64,000 bases of DNA, taken from NCBI RefSeq assembly GCF_023856365.1, contig NC_064533.1, forward strand, positions 28,986,618 to 29,050,617. Reading direction: 5' to 3'. This DNA is from Brienomyrus brachyistius. Lineage: Eukaryota; Chordata; Actinopteri; Osteoglossiformes; Mormyridae. Made by a program: the position numbers and the translations under genes. Below are positions 38,128 through 51,806 of the stretch, piece by piece (position 1 is the stretch's first letter; every line of letters begins with the position of its first letter). The notes under the pieces are model-generated. The model ran no database searches. It had not been told where the DNA came from and was given only the letters and a program-made list of their open reading frames with translations.

Positions 38128-38859
38128 CTCTAATTTCTCGTCATCACCTAGGCCGCTATCCTCCACGTGCTGAAACGTGACACATGGTGACCTCATCCAT
38201 GCCTCGGCACCAGCGGAAACCAGAGAAAGGCCCCGTAACAGATCCCTGAAAGAGCCTGACATCAGCTAATCGCTCCCTCTCCTTCGGCGAAGAAACAGGA
38301 CAGGAGCCAGCCATGGTGACTGGGCTCCTATTCTCGCTATCCTGCGGAGGGAGGTCGCGCCGTGTCCTCTTCACTCACCCTCCCGTGTTCAGCGTCAGCT
38401 CCACCCCCCCCACTGTCCCAAACACACCAGCCAACGCTGCCTTGCGTCACCCCTCATGTTTAACGAGATGCACATCCAGAGTCACAAGTTTCATGTTCAC
38501 ACACAAGGTTCCACAAACACACTATCATAGTGTGTATCATACTGGTACATAGGAATTCTTTAGATCAAAATTTGCTTCTGTTTCTCTGATCAGGTAGATC
38601 TACTGAAATGGACCCCCCCCCCCAAAAAACATTTTTTTTAAGGCTACAGTGAGCTTGTGATGTGAGAATGGGTCAGGTTCCTGTAATCCAGCACCTCCGG
38701 AGCATTTTGGGGGGATCAAAGCCCTTAGCTCATGGTCCACTGGAGCTGTGACTATTCTGCCGAGGTTCGCTCCAGCAACCTCCCGATCAGGGGCCCAAAT
38801 CAAACAGGAAAGGGAAGGAGCCAATTGGTGGCTCGTGAATCAGTCGTGACTCTGAACTG

Positions 38860-39175
38860 GATAAGCAGGTAAGGAAATGACGGATGGGTGGATGGATGGA
38901 TGGATGGATGGATGGACGGACGGACGGACAAGTAGGTAAGAAGAAGGTGGATGGATGGATAAGCAGGTAAAAGAGACAGATGATGCATAACAATCAACAT
39001 GGGTATGGAAAAAAGACTAATGGATGGATGGATAGATATGTAGGTAAAGAAAAAGACTGACGGATGGATGATAAGCGGGTAAGGAAAAGATATGGCTGAC
39101 TGGATGGAAAAATGGGTAAGAGAGAGATTCATGGATAAGCGGGTAAGGAAGAGACAGATGGATGGATGGAAGGAA
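38860..39175. repeat. GGAT-rich compound array with repeated GGTAAG
   Basis: (GGAT)n blocks alternate with segments of the form GATAAGCAGGTAAGGA at about 38868, 38930, 38962, 39040, 39076, 39112 and 39138. It lies inside the large cyrib intron. Confidence 0.85.
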
Positions 39176-40084
39176 GACTGGAATTGCTGACTAACTGATA
39201 AATCATTAGCAAAAGAAAATTCCAGTGCTGTGAAATCATTCCATCTATCTTCCAACCATTGAGAAGGAGGGCTATCAGCAAGTACCTATCTGACACAAAC
39301 CGCCAGAAATAGCCCATTTGTGCCCAACTGTAGAATTCTAATGCTTTCCCCTAACAGTCTAATTGCAGGAAAAAAAAAAATCACTTGACAGCATAGATTA
39401 CTGTATTCTCAAGACATCTGACATTGATAAGACAGGCTTGAATACATTACTGTGAAGCAGTTTGACAATTTGTATTAAAACATTAGTGACTGTCATTTGT
39501 AATCCTTTTTACATACAGAATATTGTAAAAATAAATAAATAAATCATAAAAAGTTATGTTAAAAGTTTGAAGGGAACCTCAAAAGAGTTCCGTTTCATGA
39601 ACTACACATCACACTATGTCACTAATCAGCATCAAAGCCTCCCATTTCAAACCAATAATTTCCCATGCGGTTATTTCAAAATGTATGAACTCTAGCAGCA
39701 GTGAAACAACAGATAAACCGAAATCTGTTTATCCAGCAGGCACTTTTGCCCGAAGCGACGAGCGAGTAAGGCGCGAGTAAGGCGTACGACATTTTACAAT
39801 CATATGGCTGTTGAGGAGTCAACTAGGTATTATTGCGGCTAGGCTGAGCTCCAAAGGGATGACCGGCAACAATTTGGCACAGGAGAAAGAGCTATAGAGC
39901 ACATTACACAACACTGTAAGAGGCTAACTAGAGAGTTATGCAAATCAAAGTCAACTGCAAAAAAGCAAGATCACCTAGAATATGCAGGAGATGCGCTGGG
40001 CCTGGACAGTCATGTTCCACGGAGTTTCAGCATGTTAGCAGGGATCATTTTTAATGATTTTGCAATGATTATGATTTAATGATG

Positions 40085-40275
40085 GTGGATGTGCGTGGCT
40101 TAGTAGGATAAACCTCTGCGCATGTGAGCCATGGGTTGCCAGTTGGAGTCCCGCTTTGGCCCTTGTGCGAGGCCACTAACCCCCAGCTCCACGGTTGCCA
40201 CTGCAGGTGATTGCCCTTCGCTGCCAAGCCTGCCGTCACCTACGTGTGTGTCATGGAGAGCAAGATGAGGTAGGC
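40085..40275 (+). mobile_element. tRNA-derived SINE, head region with pol III boxes
   Basis: TGGCTTAGTAGG at 40096-40107 fits the pol III A box, and GTTGGAGTCC at 40142-40151 resembles the B box, about 45 nt downstream. This matches the 5' head of a tRNA-related SINE whose tail is seen in other copies in this window. Confidence 0.55.
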
Positions 40276-40730
40276 AGAAAGACCACTTGCCCACAGGGAT
40301 CGATAAGGTGTCAGTTTCATTTTTATGATTATGAACGGTACAGTATAAGATATTCATTATCTGGAGAGGCTGATTTTTGTGCTCCACTAGCAGCGGTTGC
40401 ATTTGTGATTATTCATGGGACTTGAACATAAAACCTTACCGACTATTTTTAATGATCGTGTGGGCCGGCTTGTTGGGTCTCAGCTATGAGACTGCAGATG
40501 AAGACAGAGCAGCACATTGGCTGATGAGCTAGCTGAGGTTAATCTCTCTCGACTTTCATATTACCTTATCTAGTTAGGAATCTGCTTCATGCATACATGA
40601 TGCATGCAGCCTCCCCTCATACACAGCTATGCGAAAATCCATATAATAAATTGCATTTATAAAGAGTGACACACAGAAAATCTCTTGCATTTTAAGATTG
40701 TACGTATTTGCAAGAAATGTTTTGGAGGTG

Positions 40731-40945
40731 GCATATGCTTCAGCATGTTAGGGTACTGTCCCTGTAATCGGAACGTCACCAGCTCAAATCCCAGGTAAGC
40801 AGAATGATTTCACTGGTGGGTCCTTAAGCCAAGGCCCTTAACCCCAGATATCTCCTGGGACTGTTGGACCCTCCTTCCTAAAGAACCAATGTGACACTTT
40901 GGACAAAAGCATGTGCTAAATAATGTAATATTTATGTAATATTTA
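40731..40945 (+). mobile_element. tRNA-derived SINE, head and tail present
   Basis: A B-box-like AGCTCAAATCCC lies near 40790. CCAAGGCCCTTAACCCCAGA is followed by the tail CTTTGGACAAAAGCATGTGC and TAAATAATGTAATATTTATG. The tail is that of a common teleost SINE (TTTGGATAAAAGCGTCTGCT). Confidence 0.65.
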
Positions 40946-41879
40946 AAATTATTTCATAAATAAATATTGCATTATGTTATATTATTTATTTATGCATTTA
41001 AAACAAAATGGGGTCCTCCTGCGTTCAACCGCATTACTGCTCAGTAAGGTCCCTACCTGTGGATCTTTACTCTTGGTCTGCATTCTGACTGCCTGAAAAA
41101 AAGTATATAAGCAGTAAACAGACACAGCTGCTATCATTAACGGTCAGGGCTGTTCATCAGCATTTTTGTTGCCTCATCAAGCACTGCAAATACTGAAGTT
41201 GAATTTATACAAGTCACCCAAAGAAGCATCTTCAGTAGACATTTACGGGGGTGGGATGCCGGAGCGGCATAAATAAATGCACTAAATTATGTTTAAATAA
41301 CACCCAAAGAGAAGCTATTCTTTAGCTAAAAGCATATTCTCTTTGCTTATCTAGCTTTGCTGGAATTGGCTGCTCATTTACTGTATAGAGAATATGGATG
41401 TGTATACCTTAACCCACTTACTGACCCTGTTGTTTTAACCGAGGAGTCCACAGTGAAAAATGAAATGGTATGGAAAGTTATGGAAGACTGGCTAATGAAC
41501 TTTCTGGAAGTTTCCACTAGCCCTTCCACTCAAACCCCTATACTTATATATAAAAGTATTACACAACCGACGCTGATGGGTGCATTCCTCTGGGGTAACG
41601 TCACGTTTGCTCCTGGCAAGCTAAAAGCATGGGGGATATTCTAGCACTTTCTAACAAAATGTCAATGTAAACTTCTCAAGTTCAACGGCGGTGGGAAAAA
41701 AAGTTGCTGACATGTCAGGCAAAGGAAATGCAGAATAACTCAAGCGACGGAAGCTAAACCAGGCTGGATTCCACTCACTCATCTCCAAAGTCATGCCCTG
41801 AATTGTCTCTGAAAAGATAATCATTGGATTGTTGAAAATGCAACAATTAGTCTTAATATACAACTGACCCAATTCAGAG

Positions 41880-42245
41880 CCATCCATCCATCCATCCATC
41901 CAGTACAGAATCACAGTAAGCCTGAAGCCTATTCCACAATGCAAAGCAGACTGGGTAGGACACACCCTGAACAGGATGCCAGTCTGTCTCAAGATGTAAG
42001 GCAGGGGACACCCTGAATGAGATGCCAGTCTGTCACAGGGCAGAGGACACTCCAAAGAGGATGCACGTCTGTTATAGGATGTAAGGCTGGGGATACCCTG
42101 GACGGGAGGACAGTCTATTGCAGCATACCCTCAGTTATGGCAATTTGGTGTCATAAATGCACCCGACCAGCATGTTGGGACCAATGGAGGAAGCTGAAAC
42201 TCGCTCAGACACCAGGAGAACATGCACACTCCACACCTAACATGC
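41880..42245 (-). mobile_element. (GGAT)n-type dispersed repeat with multiplied middle section
   Basis: After CCATCCATCCATCCATCCAG and TAAGCCTGAAGCCTATTCC, a unit of the type GGACACCCTGAA...GATGCCAGTCTGTC is repeated four to five times (about 41960-42120) before the AGAACATGCACACTCCACAC end. Confidence 0.65.
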
Positions 42246-42690
42246 ACCATTGACAAACTATTTCCTCAGACCCCAGAAGAGAAAAAAAAAGTAGGTATAA
42301 GTCACAGATAAGCCATCACTGTGAAACACTGAACTGAATCCAGTCTGTCCACCAGAAGATGCCAATATCATAATTAAGCAAAAAAGTCACACACTCTCTC
42401 GACACTTTCTCTGTAAGCTACAGAGGGTTGGATGTTTATTTGGGTACGGAGGAAACAGCACACGGCATTTCCGCATCAGCATGTGTCCGTCTGGATTAGG
42501 ACGGCCCCCTTGAGAGACCTGGCGGGGGGTGGGATCTTCTGCCTCCATCACCCTTTGTTCTCGGGGTAGATCGGGGTTCTCCCACACACTTCTGTTCCAT
42601 TCAGCCTCTGAGCAAATCTGTCCTAGTTTGCAGTAGTGCCAGCAGTTACCATAGTTACAGTAAATAACACAATACTTTTGGCGTATAACA

Positions 42691-42896
42691 TGATAATACA
42701 GTGTTTTTCAACCCAATCCTCTGAGATCCCCAGACGGCACACCTCTACCAAATATTACATATTCCTGATTGTTCAGTGTTGATGGTTTGGTTTGTTCTAG
42801 ATAGTTTCGTTCAGGTGTGCCGGGAACTGGGAAGGAGCAAAAATGTGGACTGTCTGAGGGTCCCTGAGGGCCGGGCTGAGAAACGCTCCAATAATA
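42691..42896. mobile_element. Palindromic hAT-type element (TTTCTCAACC family)
   Basis: CAGTGTTTTTCAACCCAATC begins the left arm; AAAAATGTGGACTGTCTGAG and GGCTGAGAAACGCTC end the right arm. Flanks TGATAATA and CAATAATA agree at six of eight positions. Confidence 0.75.
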
Positions 42897-43380
42897 TTCC
42901 CAGTGGGACCCTAACTCATGTCTAGTACCCATTACACTACACCAATCTGTCTATCTTCCAATCACTCATCCAGTATAGGGTCCCAGTGAGCCTGCAGTCT
43001 ATCCCGGGACCCACGGGACACAAGGGTTGGGGGCATCAGTAAAACACAGAGCATAAACATACACACATGATCACATATTACGGGAGATTCTGACATGCCA
43101 ATGGGTAGAGGGGGGAGACTCACACAACACAGAAGCAGCATATGAACGTGCAAGCCTGAGGTGCAATGCGACACTAAGGCACAACACCAGCTTCACACAG
43201 CAACATGGAGCACACCGCCCCATCTGCAACTTACTGCTGGGGGTGCTATTGTTAGCATTTATCCTCAAATCTAATCTCGATAGTGCTAAATGATAAGTTG
43301 TGACAAAGAAGATAAGAAATCGACTGTGAGATGACAGTGTCACACATCCATCCATCCATTTATTTTCTATAGGTGACAGT

Positions 43381-43551
43381 GATGTATTCAGAGGTGGAGA
43401 GTTCAGGTCCAGAGTGTACAAATTCAAACCAAGATTTTGTACTTTGTTTCAACCAACCAGGTGAGTATAAAGAGTCACAGTCACAGAGTACTCAACTGGT
43501 TGGCTGAAACAAAATCTTTGAAATCCTGAAATCTCCACCTCTGGGTGTATT
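43381..43551. mobile_element. Non-autonomous hAT-type element (CAGAGGTGG family)
   Basis: GATGTATT (43381-43388) and GGTGTATT (43544-43551) flank a 155-bp palindrome that starts CAGAGGTGGAGAGTTCAGG and ends TCTCCACCTCTG. The arms contain GATTTTGT..TTCAACCAACCAG and CTGGTTGGCTGAAACAAAAT. Confidence 0.8.
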
Positions 43552-44139
43552 TCACACCAGGAAAGACACAATCCAAATCACAAGATCTGATCTGGGCATT
43601 GAGCCTTTAAAACGAGTGACCCATGCATTACACAAAGTATGGGAAGCGGCTCATTTTAAATCATTTTAAGAATTCAGAGACCTTTATTTGTATCACGTTT
43701 TGAAATGTTTGTTGTAAGGATCAAATGTTCTCAAGTTTGAAATGATGTAATAATGACATGGTTTGCTTTACGCCCGATTCAGGCTTAACATACAAAAGTA
43801 TTACATGCTGTATGTAGGATCAAACAGGGTTCCCGTTTCACGGCTTAACACTCACATTTTAATAAACAATATGTGGAAGTTCTGTTTAGGACACAATGGC
43901 TAGAATTACAGCCTCAACTGTAATTCCCCCCCCTCCCCTGTTATGGGTTTGAATCCTACCTCTTCTCTGCATGCACGGTTTTTGCATGTTCTATGTGAAT
44001 TACTTGCATTTTGCATTTATGTGAATTACTGTCTCTAAATTGCCCAGTGTGTTTGTGTGCAGTGATGCACGATACTGCATGGATAAGGCTCCAGGTGACC
44101 TCACACTGGATAGGCAACTGGGAGATGGAGCTATCTGAT

Positions 44140-46476
44140 CGTACATAATGTTTTAAGAGGGGATTTAGAAATTTGATTTGTAAGTTTTTTTTTTTTTAAT
44201 CATAACAACATGACAAACTATATATTGTTGCTTGCTTGTGAGATTTATGTAAGCTCTGTTCACAGATAAAGTACCCATAATATATGCTTACCCGGGAAGG
44301 CCTCATAGCTACTTCCTGCTGTTTGTTCTTATTCAAAACAGAACAGGAAAAAAAAAACTACGTACGAGAACTCAAATGTAAATGCGTACGGGACTAAACA
44401 GCTATGCTTCGGTACAGTAATAAGAAAATAAGGTCACCGCCGTTACACACCATTTATAGATGTTCATTAGATATCGCATTCAAAGCAGAGCACGAGCACG
44501 GCACCTGCTATCTACTCGGGATTACAGCCTAAATAAAACATCTCACAGTTCCTTTTTACTGCTGATTAAAAGTGGCTGTAAGAATTGAATCACTTTACGC
44601 ATGTAAACAGTGTTGTTTCTGTAGGACCTAAGTAGGCGACTTAAAAGCGGCAAATGGGAACTTGGAAACGGACACCATTAACAACGGCATCTTCTTCATG
44701 ACAGCCTCTGCCACTGCAACCAGTGCGCGCGTGCGTATGTGTGTGCGTGCGTGCATGCGCGCAGCACGAGCTCAAAACCAGGAAGTCAGCCTCCCGACAC
44801 ACCGAAAAGTACCAAAAATGATGTCCCGTCTAGCAAGGGACACGCTTCTGGGGCCGGACAATATGTAGCCTGAAGGACTCCACCCTGATACTTTCACTAC
44901 GGGGTCATGACCAGATCGGTTTCATCCTAACTTGTGCAGCATGGGTCCGAGGCCAAGCGAGTTTTGGTTTGAGAGGATGCAGAAGTTGGCGGCCGCCAGC
45001 GTGTACCATCCGCGTTGCATCGCGTGTTCACTAACGGGCCAGGGACCAGTCTCTCTGCATCGTACCCGGTACTGAACATCTCTCAACCCCAGAAGTTCCC
45101 CACCCCGGGGCACACATTTGTCAGAATAGAGAGGCTTAAAAAAAACATGCCCTTTCCTTAATCCCCATTTTTTTCGCAAAACAAAAAGCATACTTCTCCA
45201 CGTGTAGAAAATTAAGTTGGATTACAAGTATCTGGCCTCCTCACGTCAGCCTGTGCAGCTTAATAAATACTTCAGCTTTTTTTAGGAGCACTTCCTTTTA
45301 TGTTTGACCATTAGCACAATTTCCCCCTTGCCTGTGCACACATGACGCCAACACAATGCCAAACCTGTGGTCCTCAAGAAACAGAAACGCATTCCTCCCA
45401 AATCACATACAATTTCTATCCCTGATCTGTGTGAACTTTTCGTTTTTAGTACTTATAAAAACGGCAGGAATGGCCACCTAACTGAACATCACGGACACCA
45501 TGCACTTTACTTCCAGGGGTGTTGGGCGGCCCGGGCTGCGCACTTTACACTAAACACCTACAGACTCACAGAAAAATACCTGTTTTCCAAAAGAAGCTAA
45601 GCTGTGTGTTTTTATACTCCAAGCCCCATTATAATTTAGGCAAGCACAAACTGCTCAGCCATGCTGCAGGTAAGGCTCTGTGCAATGCACCTTATGCAGT
45701 CCATAGACGAAATGCACGTTTTGAAAAGAGGAAGCGCTGCAAGCCTATGCACCTTATGCACGGGCGTTTTTGCAGATCGGAACCGGCGGACACAGCCGCA
45801 TTCTGCACTGGACCCGATAGTAAAGCACCGGCTCCCGATTCACAGAAAGCGGGGGCGTAGATGTTAGATCATCAGTTCAAGATAACGTGCAAGAAGCGAA
45901 ACAACCGCGTTTCATGTGTCTGACGGAAAGACAGCTTCCTATTTCGTGAGAATACGGATCATAGGCATGAATTTCATTCACGTACATGATCCAATCGTGA
46001 CATTTGCCTGTGGTCCCAATTCCAGTCCCTTCGCGCGCGTAATAAAAACAACGATCAGTGTTTTTTAGACACTACAGAAGCTGCGGTCTCTGACAACGGT
46101 GCATTTCGATCCACCCACGATGAGAATATTATCTTAGTAAGATAAACCTATAATGTATATGTAACGGGGCTTACATATGAAAAACGATCTGTCGCATTTT
46201 ATGCCGTTTATTATAATGGTATAATTACTGCTGTTATGGTAAGAATAAAGTTAGCAAATATTCAAATTAATTTTTGAAACGAAGTTCTCATATGTTACAA
46301 TATGAAACAGCAAATCGCACTGAATTCTCTGACACCATCAACTTCAAATGGGAAATAATTCCGCTTGACAATGGTATAAAAACAAGTATAGTAAATTTAA
46401 CAACAGGGAGCGATCCAGAGAGGAAAAGACAATGATCGGAGCGGGTGGACAGCAGACACGCTTCCGTGCGGCTTAC
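44140..46476. other. Non-coding, 5' part of cyrib intron 1
   Basis: Includes a GCGTGCGTATGTGTGTGCGT purine/pyrimidine-alternating patch (44724-44762). Sites near the probable promoter could include enhancers, but nothing specific is recognised. Confidence 0.4.
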
Positions 46477-46600
46477 CTTAACATGCGGGGCGAACGGAGC
46501 CAAGAGGTACCGTGAGTCCCGGCGAAGACGCTCCGGCGGCCGGCTATCATAGCAGATCACGGCTCGCAAGTATGAGCTCTCGGCAGCCAGTTTCCGGGTT
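46477..46600 (-). promoter_or_regulatory. cyrib: Probable cyrib promoter and non-coding exon 1
   Basis: A GC-rich, CpG-containing patch ends on the minus strand in TTAAG|GTAAGC, a strong 5' splice site at 46477. Just upstream on the same strand lie a GGGCGG box, a CCGGAA (ETS-type) site and TGACG, with no TATA box, typical of a housekeeping vertebrate promoter. The cyrib ATG exon needs an upstream non-coding exon, and this is the best candidate on that strand before 42Sp50. The 5' end (about 46600) is a guess, and other alternative first exons within the 38-kb intron cannot be excluded. Confidence 0.5.
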
Positions 46601-46889
46601 GGCCGCCCTGAACGTCACTGTGTCGGTCACACAGGTTCAGGCATGGTGCTCTACAACAGCTATAAAAGGAATAGACCTACTACCACAGGGGCATGCAGGG
46701 AAACGCAAGTGTCTCTTAATTCCACGGAATGTATATTATATAATTTAAAGTAAGGGGAATGCAGCCTGAATACATATACACCTGTCATACTGTAAAAGAA
46801 TAATAATTTCATCACAATTAATTCCCTGAGTTTCATTCTGATGTCTTTCCCGCATGCGGATCGCTTACACCTGAAAGATCTTAAGAAAT

Positions 46890-47285
46890 CGGTTGTTCAA
46901 TTAGCGACAAACTGAAGCGTGTAGATGAGCGTCTGCGCAACTTACATCTAAGTTTAACATATTGCTAAAACAGATCGATTAAAGATCTACACAAATTCGC
47001 AATACTGTGAAAATGAATCAGATAAGGATATATCTAATTAACTTCTATATACTGTTTAAGCGATACAGTTAAGCATATTCTTATCTTCAATACATTGCTA
47101 AAAGAGATCGGTTAAAAATAGAGCCTACCCAACTTGAAGACTATAAAAAGGGAGCAGTTAAGGATCTACTTAATCTCAACGCGCTGTTAAAGGGATGTGG
47201 TAAGGAACAAACTAACTTCAATTAACACAGCCTACAATCTGTTAAAGATCTACCTTCAACAGACTGCTAAAGTCCAACTTAAAAT
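46890..47285 (+). repeat. Degenerate tandem array, units of roughly 40-55 bp
   Basis: About eight diverged units follow one another. Each has a loose core of the form CTGNTAAA, then GATNNGTTAA, then GATCTAC, ending in ACTTCAA. Examples are GCTAAAACAGATCGATTAAA near 46975, GCTAAAAGAGATCGGTTAAA near 47097, GAGCAGTTAAGGATCTACTT near 47152 and CTGTTAAAGATCTACCTTCAA near 47242. It occupies the divergent gap between the probable cyrib promoter and 42Sp50. No known family recognised. Confidence 0.5.
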
Positions 47286-47837
47286 TATTTATAAAGCACA
47301 TTTAAAAACGTTTGTTGACCAAACAAACAAGATCACCAAAAGGAAAAGGAAGGGAAAATGTGTAATATAAATTATAAAGGGGGGTGGTTTATAAGAAAAG
47401 ACATAATCATCACGTGAACACAGATGGTAAAGGAACATAACATGCCAAACTTAGTATAACTGAGTATAGAAATGTGTTACAACGTATTGGCCAAGACCTC
47501 AGGTATCAGGATTAGCCTAGGCCTACAGGCTCACAAAATAAAGCACATTTTGTTTAAAGCAGTCCTTTACATTTTATTGCCCAGTGAAAGATAAATCATG
47601 AAGTCGTTATTCATATTTTAATTGCGAGTTATCACTCACGAGTTGAAATAAATTGCGTTTTAAATTCATTTAAACTGAGCCAGCCATAGTCAATAAATAC
47701 AATGAAAATGTTACAGTAAAAACCGTAATAAAAACAATTGAGACTATTAATCTGTATGTTCATTTGGTATTAATTTATTGCAAAGGGAGTTTCATGAAGG
47801 CATTTCTCTTACAATTAACGACATGAGACGAGCGGCG

Positions 47838-47876
47838 CAGGTGAACCTAATCGGAGGGAGGGTGATTAAATTAATC
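47838..47876 (+). promoter_or_regulatory. E-box and TAAT-type sites upstream of the 42Sp50 TATA box
   Basis: A CAGGTG E-box lies at 47838-47843 and a GATTAAATTAATC segment at about 47863-47875. Oocyte genes are often driven by the E-box factor FIGLA and by the homeobox factor NOBOX, so the combination suits the proposed expression. Both motifs are short and could occur by chance. Confidence 0.3.
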
Positions 47877-47887
47877 GTTTCAGCAGC

Positions 47888-47895
47888 TATAAAAG
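47888..47895 (+). promoter_or_regulatory. 42sp50: TATA box of the 42Sp50-type gene
   Basis: TATAAAAG lies 110 nt upstream of the ATG and about 25-30 nt before a pyrimidine run (CCCTTTTC, 47911-47918) that would be the start site. No acceptor is evident between here and the ATG, so the leader appears unspliced and about 80-85 nt long. Confidence 0.75.
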
Positions 47896-47910
47896 TACCG
47901 CCATGTTGAT

Positions 47911-47918
47911 CCCTTTTC
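47911..47918 (+). promoter_or_regulatory. 42sp50: Probable transcription start with 5'TOP-like pyrimidine tract
   Basis: CCCTTTTC sits at the correct spacing from the TATA box. eEF1A messages are classic TOP mRNAs that begin with C followed by pyrimidines and are controlled by mTOR. The position is inferred from spacing alone. Confidence 0.5.
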
Positions 47919-47997
47919 GTGCAGTAAAAAAAAGGATTCTGTACGGTATAAGACGTTTCATTAAAGGCGACTTCTCTAGTATAACTCTGACTTCAAC

Positions 47998-49940
<1,943 letters not shown>

Positions 49941-50053
49941 ACTGTTGGAAATGTGGTGCAGCTCTGTAAAGGAACTTTTTGTTTTGACTCCTCCTACTAT
50001 GGTTTCTGGCTTTTGTTTAAAATAACTGTATCCTAAAGGGTGTTTGGTTGAGG

Positions 50054-50059
50054 AATAAA
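50054..50059 (+). terminator. 42sp50: Poly(A) signal of the 42Sp50-type gene
   Basis: AATAAA lies 114 nt after the stop codon and is followed within 30 nt by a GT-rich stretch (GGTCTGTTG, GTGGTGG). Cleavage is expected near 50075, giving a short 3' UTR. Confidence 0.75.
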
Positions 50060-50079
50060 ATCCTGGTCTGTTGCAGAGT

Positions 50080-51806
50080 GGTGGTACTGAGTTTCTGGCT
50101 GACAGGTCTGGCATGTAGACTTGATTGGGGGAGATTAGCTGACTAGAGTGGCTTATTTTATAATGGACACAGGTATGACTTGGATCTAACCTGTTACCTC
50201 CTATCCTGCCCATGACCAGAAATACTCAGGAAATTACTGCAGTTTAGTAATAGTGAACTTACTACCTCAGGCACCTATTAATAGCAACAAAAGACTAGTT
50301 GTCAGGTTCACTTAGTGCTGCAAATGTTGCCTGTAGGCTTTCTGAAACTGGAAGGACTGGGTTGAACTGACAAGATGCAAGAAAGGTAGCAATTTCGTAA
50401 GTGCAGCATTACAAAAATCTCACACTTCCATTTGTAATCCATGGACATCCATATAGTACCATTTTAAAAGGACTAAAGGGCCAAGTACTAAACTGACCAT
50501 GAACACTGCAAATGCAACTTTACAACTCAGAAGTGTAACACCAAGTACTACAGACGAATCTGAGGGTTCAACCATAAAACAGCCCAAACGATGGTTAATA
50601 CCTTTTAATACACTGAATTCTTTGCCCCCAAATTTGACTACGGGGACACAGCATGGGTATGAACTGTCTGTTAATGTATATCAGACACTTGTGACATCAC
50701 TAAGGGGGAGGGGGTGGAAATTCCAGTCTGTTATAACACAAAGGTTTCTAAGGCCCAGAATCTTCAGAAAACCACATGCTGGCATCAGGAGTCCAAGGGC
50801 TGTCCAGACTGCAGCAGAAAGTGAGGTGTCCAGGGCCCCATGCCTTCATCTGCTCTGTCAGGAGGAACTTCTGAAGATCCCACGGAGGGCCCACCCTCAA
50901 ACCCACTCCACAATACACACCAAACTTAAGAAATCGGTACCTGCCCGTTGCTGTGTGTGTCACAGGGAGGTAAGGAGGAGGGGGGGGTTGGGGGGGGGCG
51001 TGACTCGGCTACTTCTGTCCTGCGACAGTATCTCCACCAGCTGGTGGAGAACTGAATCCCTTGAATGTTACTGAGATACACAGACCGCATCACATTTCTG
51101 GGTACCAGGCTTCCATAGAACAGCTCTCTTCAAACATTCAGCAAGCAGCACTCAACGATACATTTAATGGGGATATATCTCATCCTCGGACATGCATTTA
51201 TTAGCTTTGCATTAAGTCTCCTCTTCCTCTGCCGCTTTAGTCTTCCAGGCGAGAGTGAGAGTTTTGAAGTCTCAAAAAGTTACCTTGATTCTGCGGGTAT
51301 TTCAGGGATATAAGCAATGATACTGGTGATATACAAGCTAAGAGATATAGCCATTTGACCTCCTTAAGCGCCTTTAGCAGGCAGCATACACTGATAGGAT
51401 ACACACTGGAGCATGTACAGAAAAATAGGCATGTATAAATACATTATGCACAGGCATGAACACACATATGCATACATGTTCATACATGTACATGTATGTA
51501 TACATACTTATATACCATAGCAGATGCTAAGTGCTGGAGAATGGCTACCACAAACCTTGTAAGGTGTGCCGGTTTGGAAGGCTAGGTTAATACTGGTAAA
51601 GGCAGGTTAACGCAGTTTATTTACAATACATACACACACTGCACACCTTTGGCCAGGTGGTTTCGCGTTTTCTCTGCCCATGTCTGTAACAGCAGCTATT
51701 TACAGAGGAGTGGCCCTCTGGCCCTCAGTGGCATTCTATTGGATGGAGCACACACTGAGGGGCGGGGCCAGCCGGAGATTGGGCGGCTGAGCTGTCCGTC
51801 CCACTG
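50080..51806. other. Convergent intergenic region and asap1 3' UTR
   Basis: This separates the 3' end of the 42Sp50-type gene from the asap1 stop codon. It must contain the asap1 3' UTR. I see no coding exon; a CATG/TACA-rich stretch at about 51425-51515 (runs of ATGTATACAT-like sequence) is the only striking pattern. Confidence 0.6.
51616..51621 (-). terminator. asap1: Candidate proximal poly(A) signal of asap1
   Basis: AATAAA on the minus strand, 186 nt after the asap1 stop. Another lies at 51197-51202. Vertebrate ASAP1 has a long 3' UTR, so a distal site is possible; sequence alone does not decide. Confidence 0.35.

Noticed and set aside
40085..40275. A functional tRNA gene
   Set aside because: It has A- and B-box-like sequences but no convincing acceptor stem or cloverleaf, and related copies show it is a SINE head.
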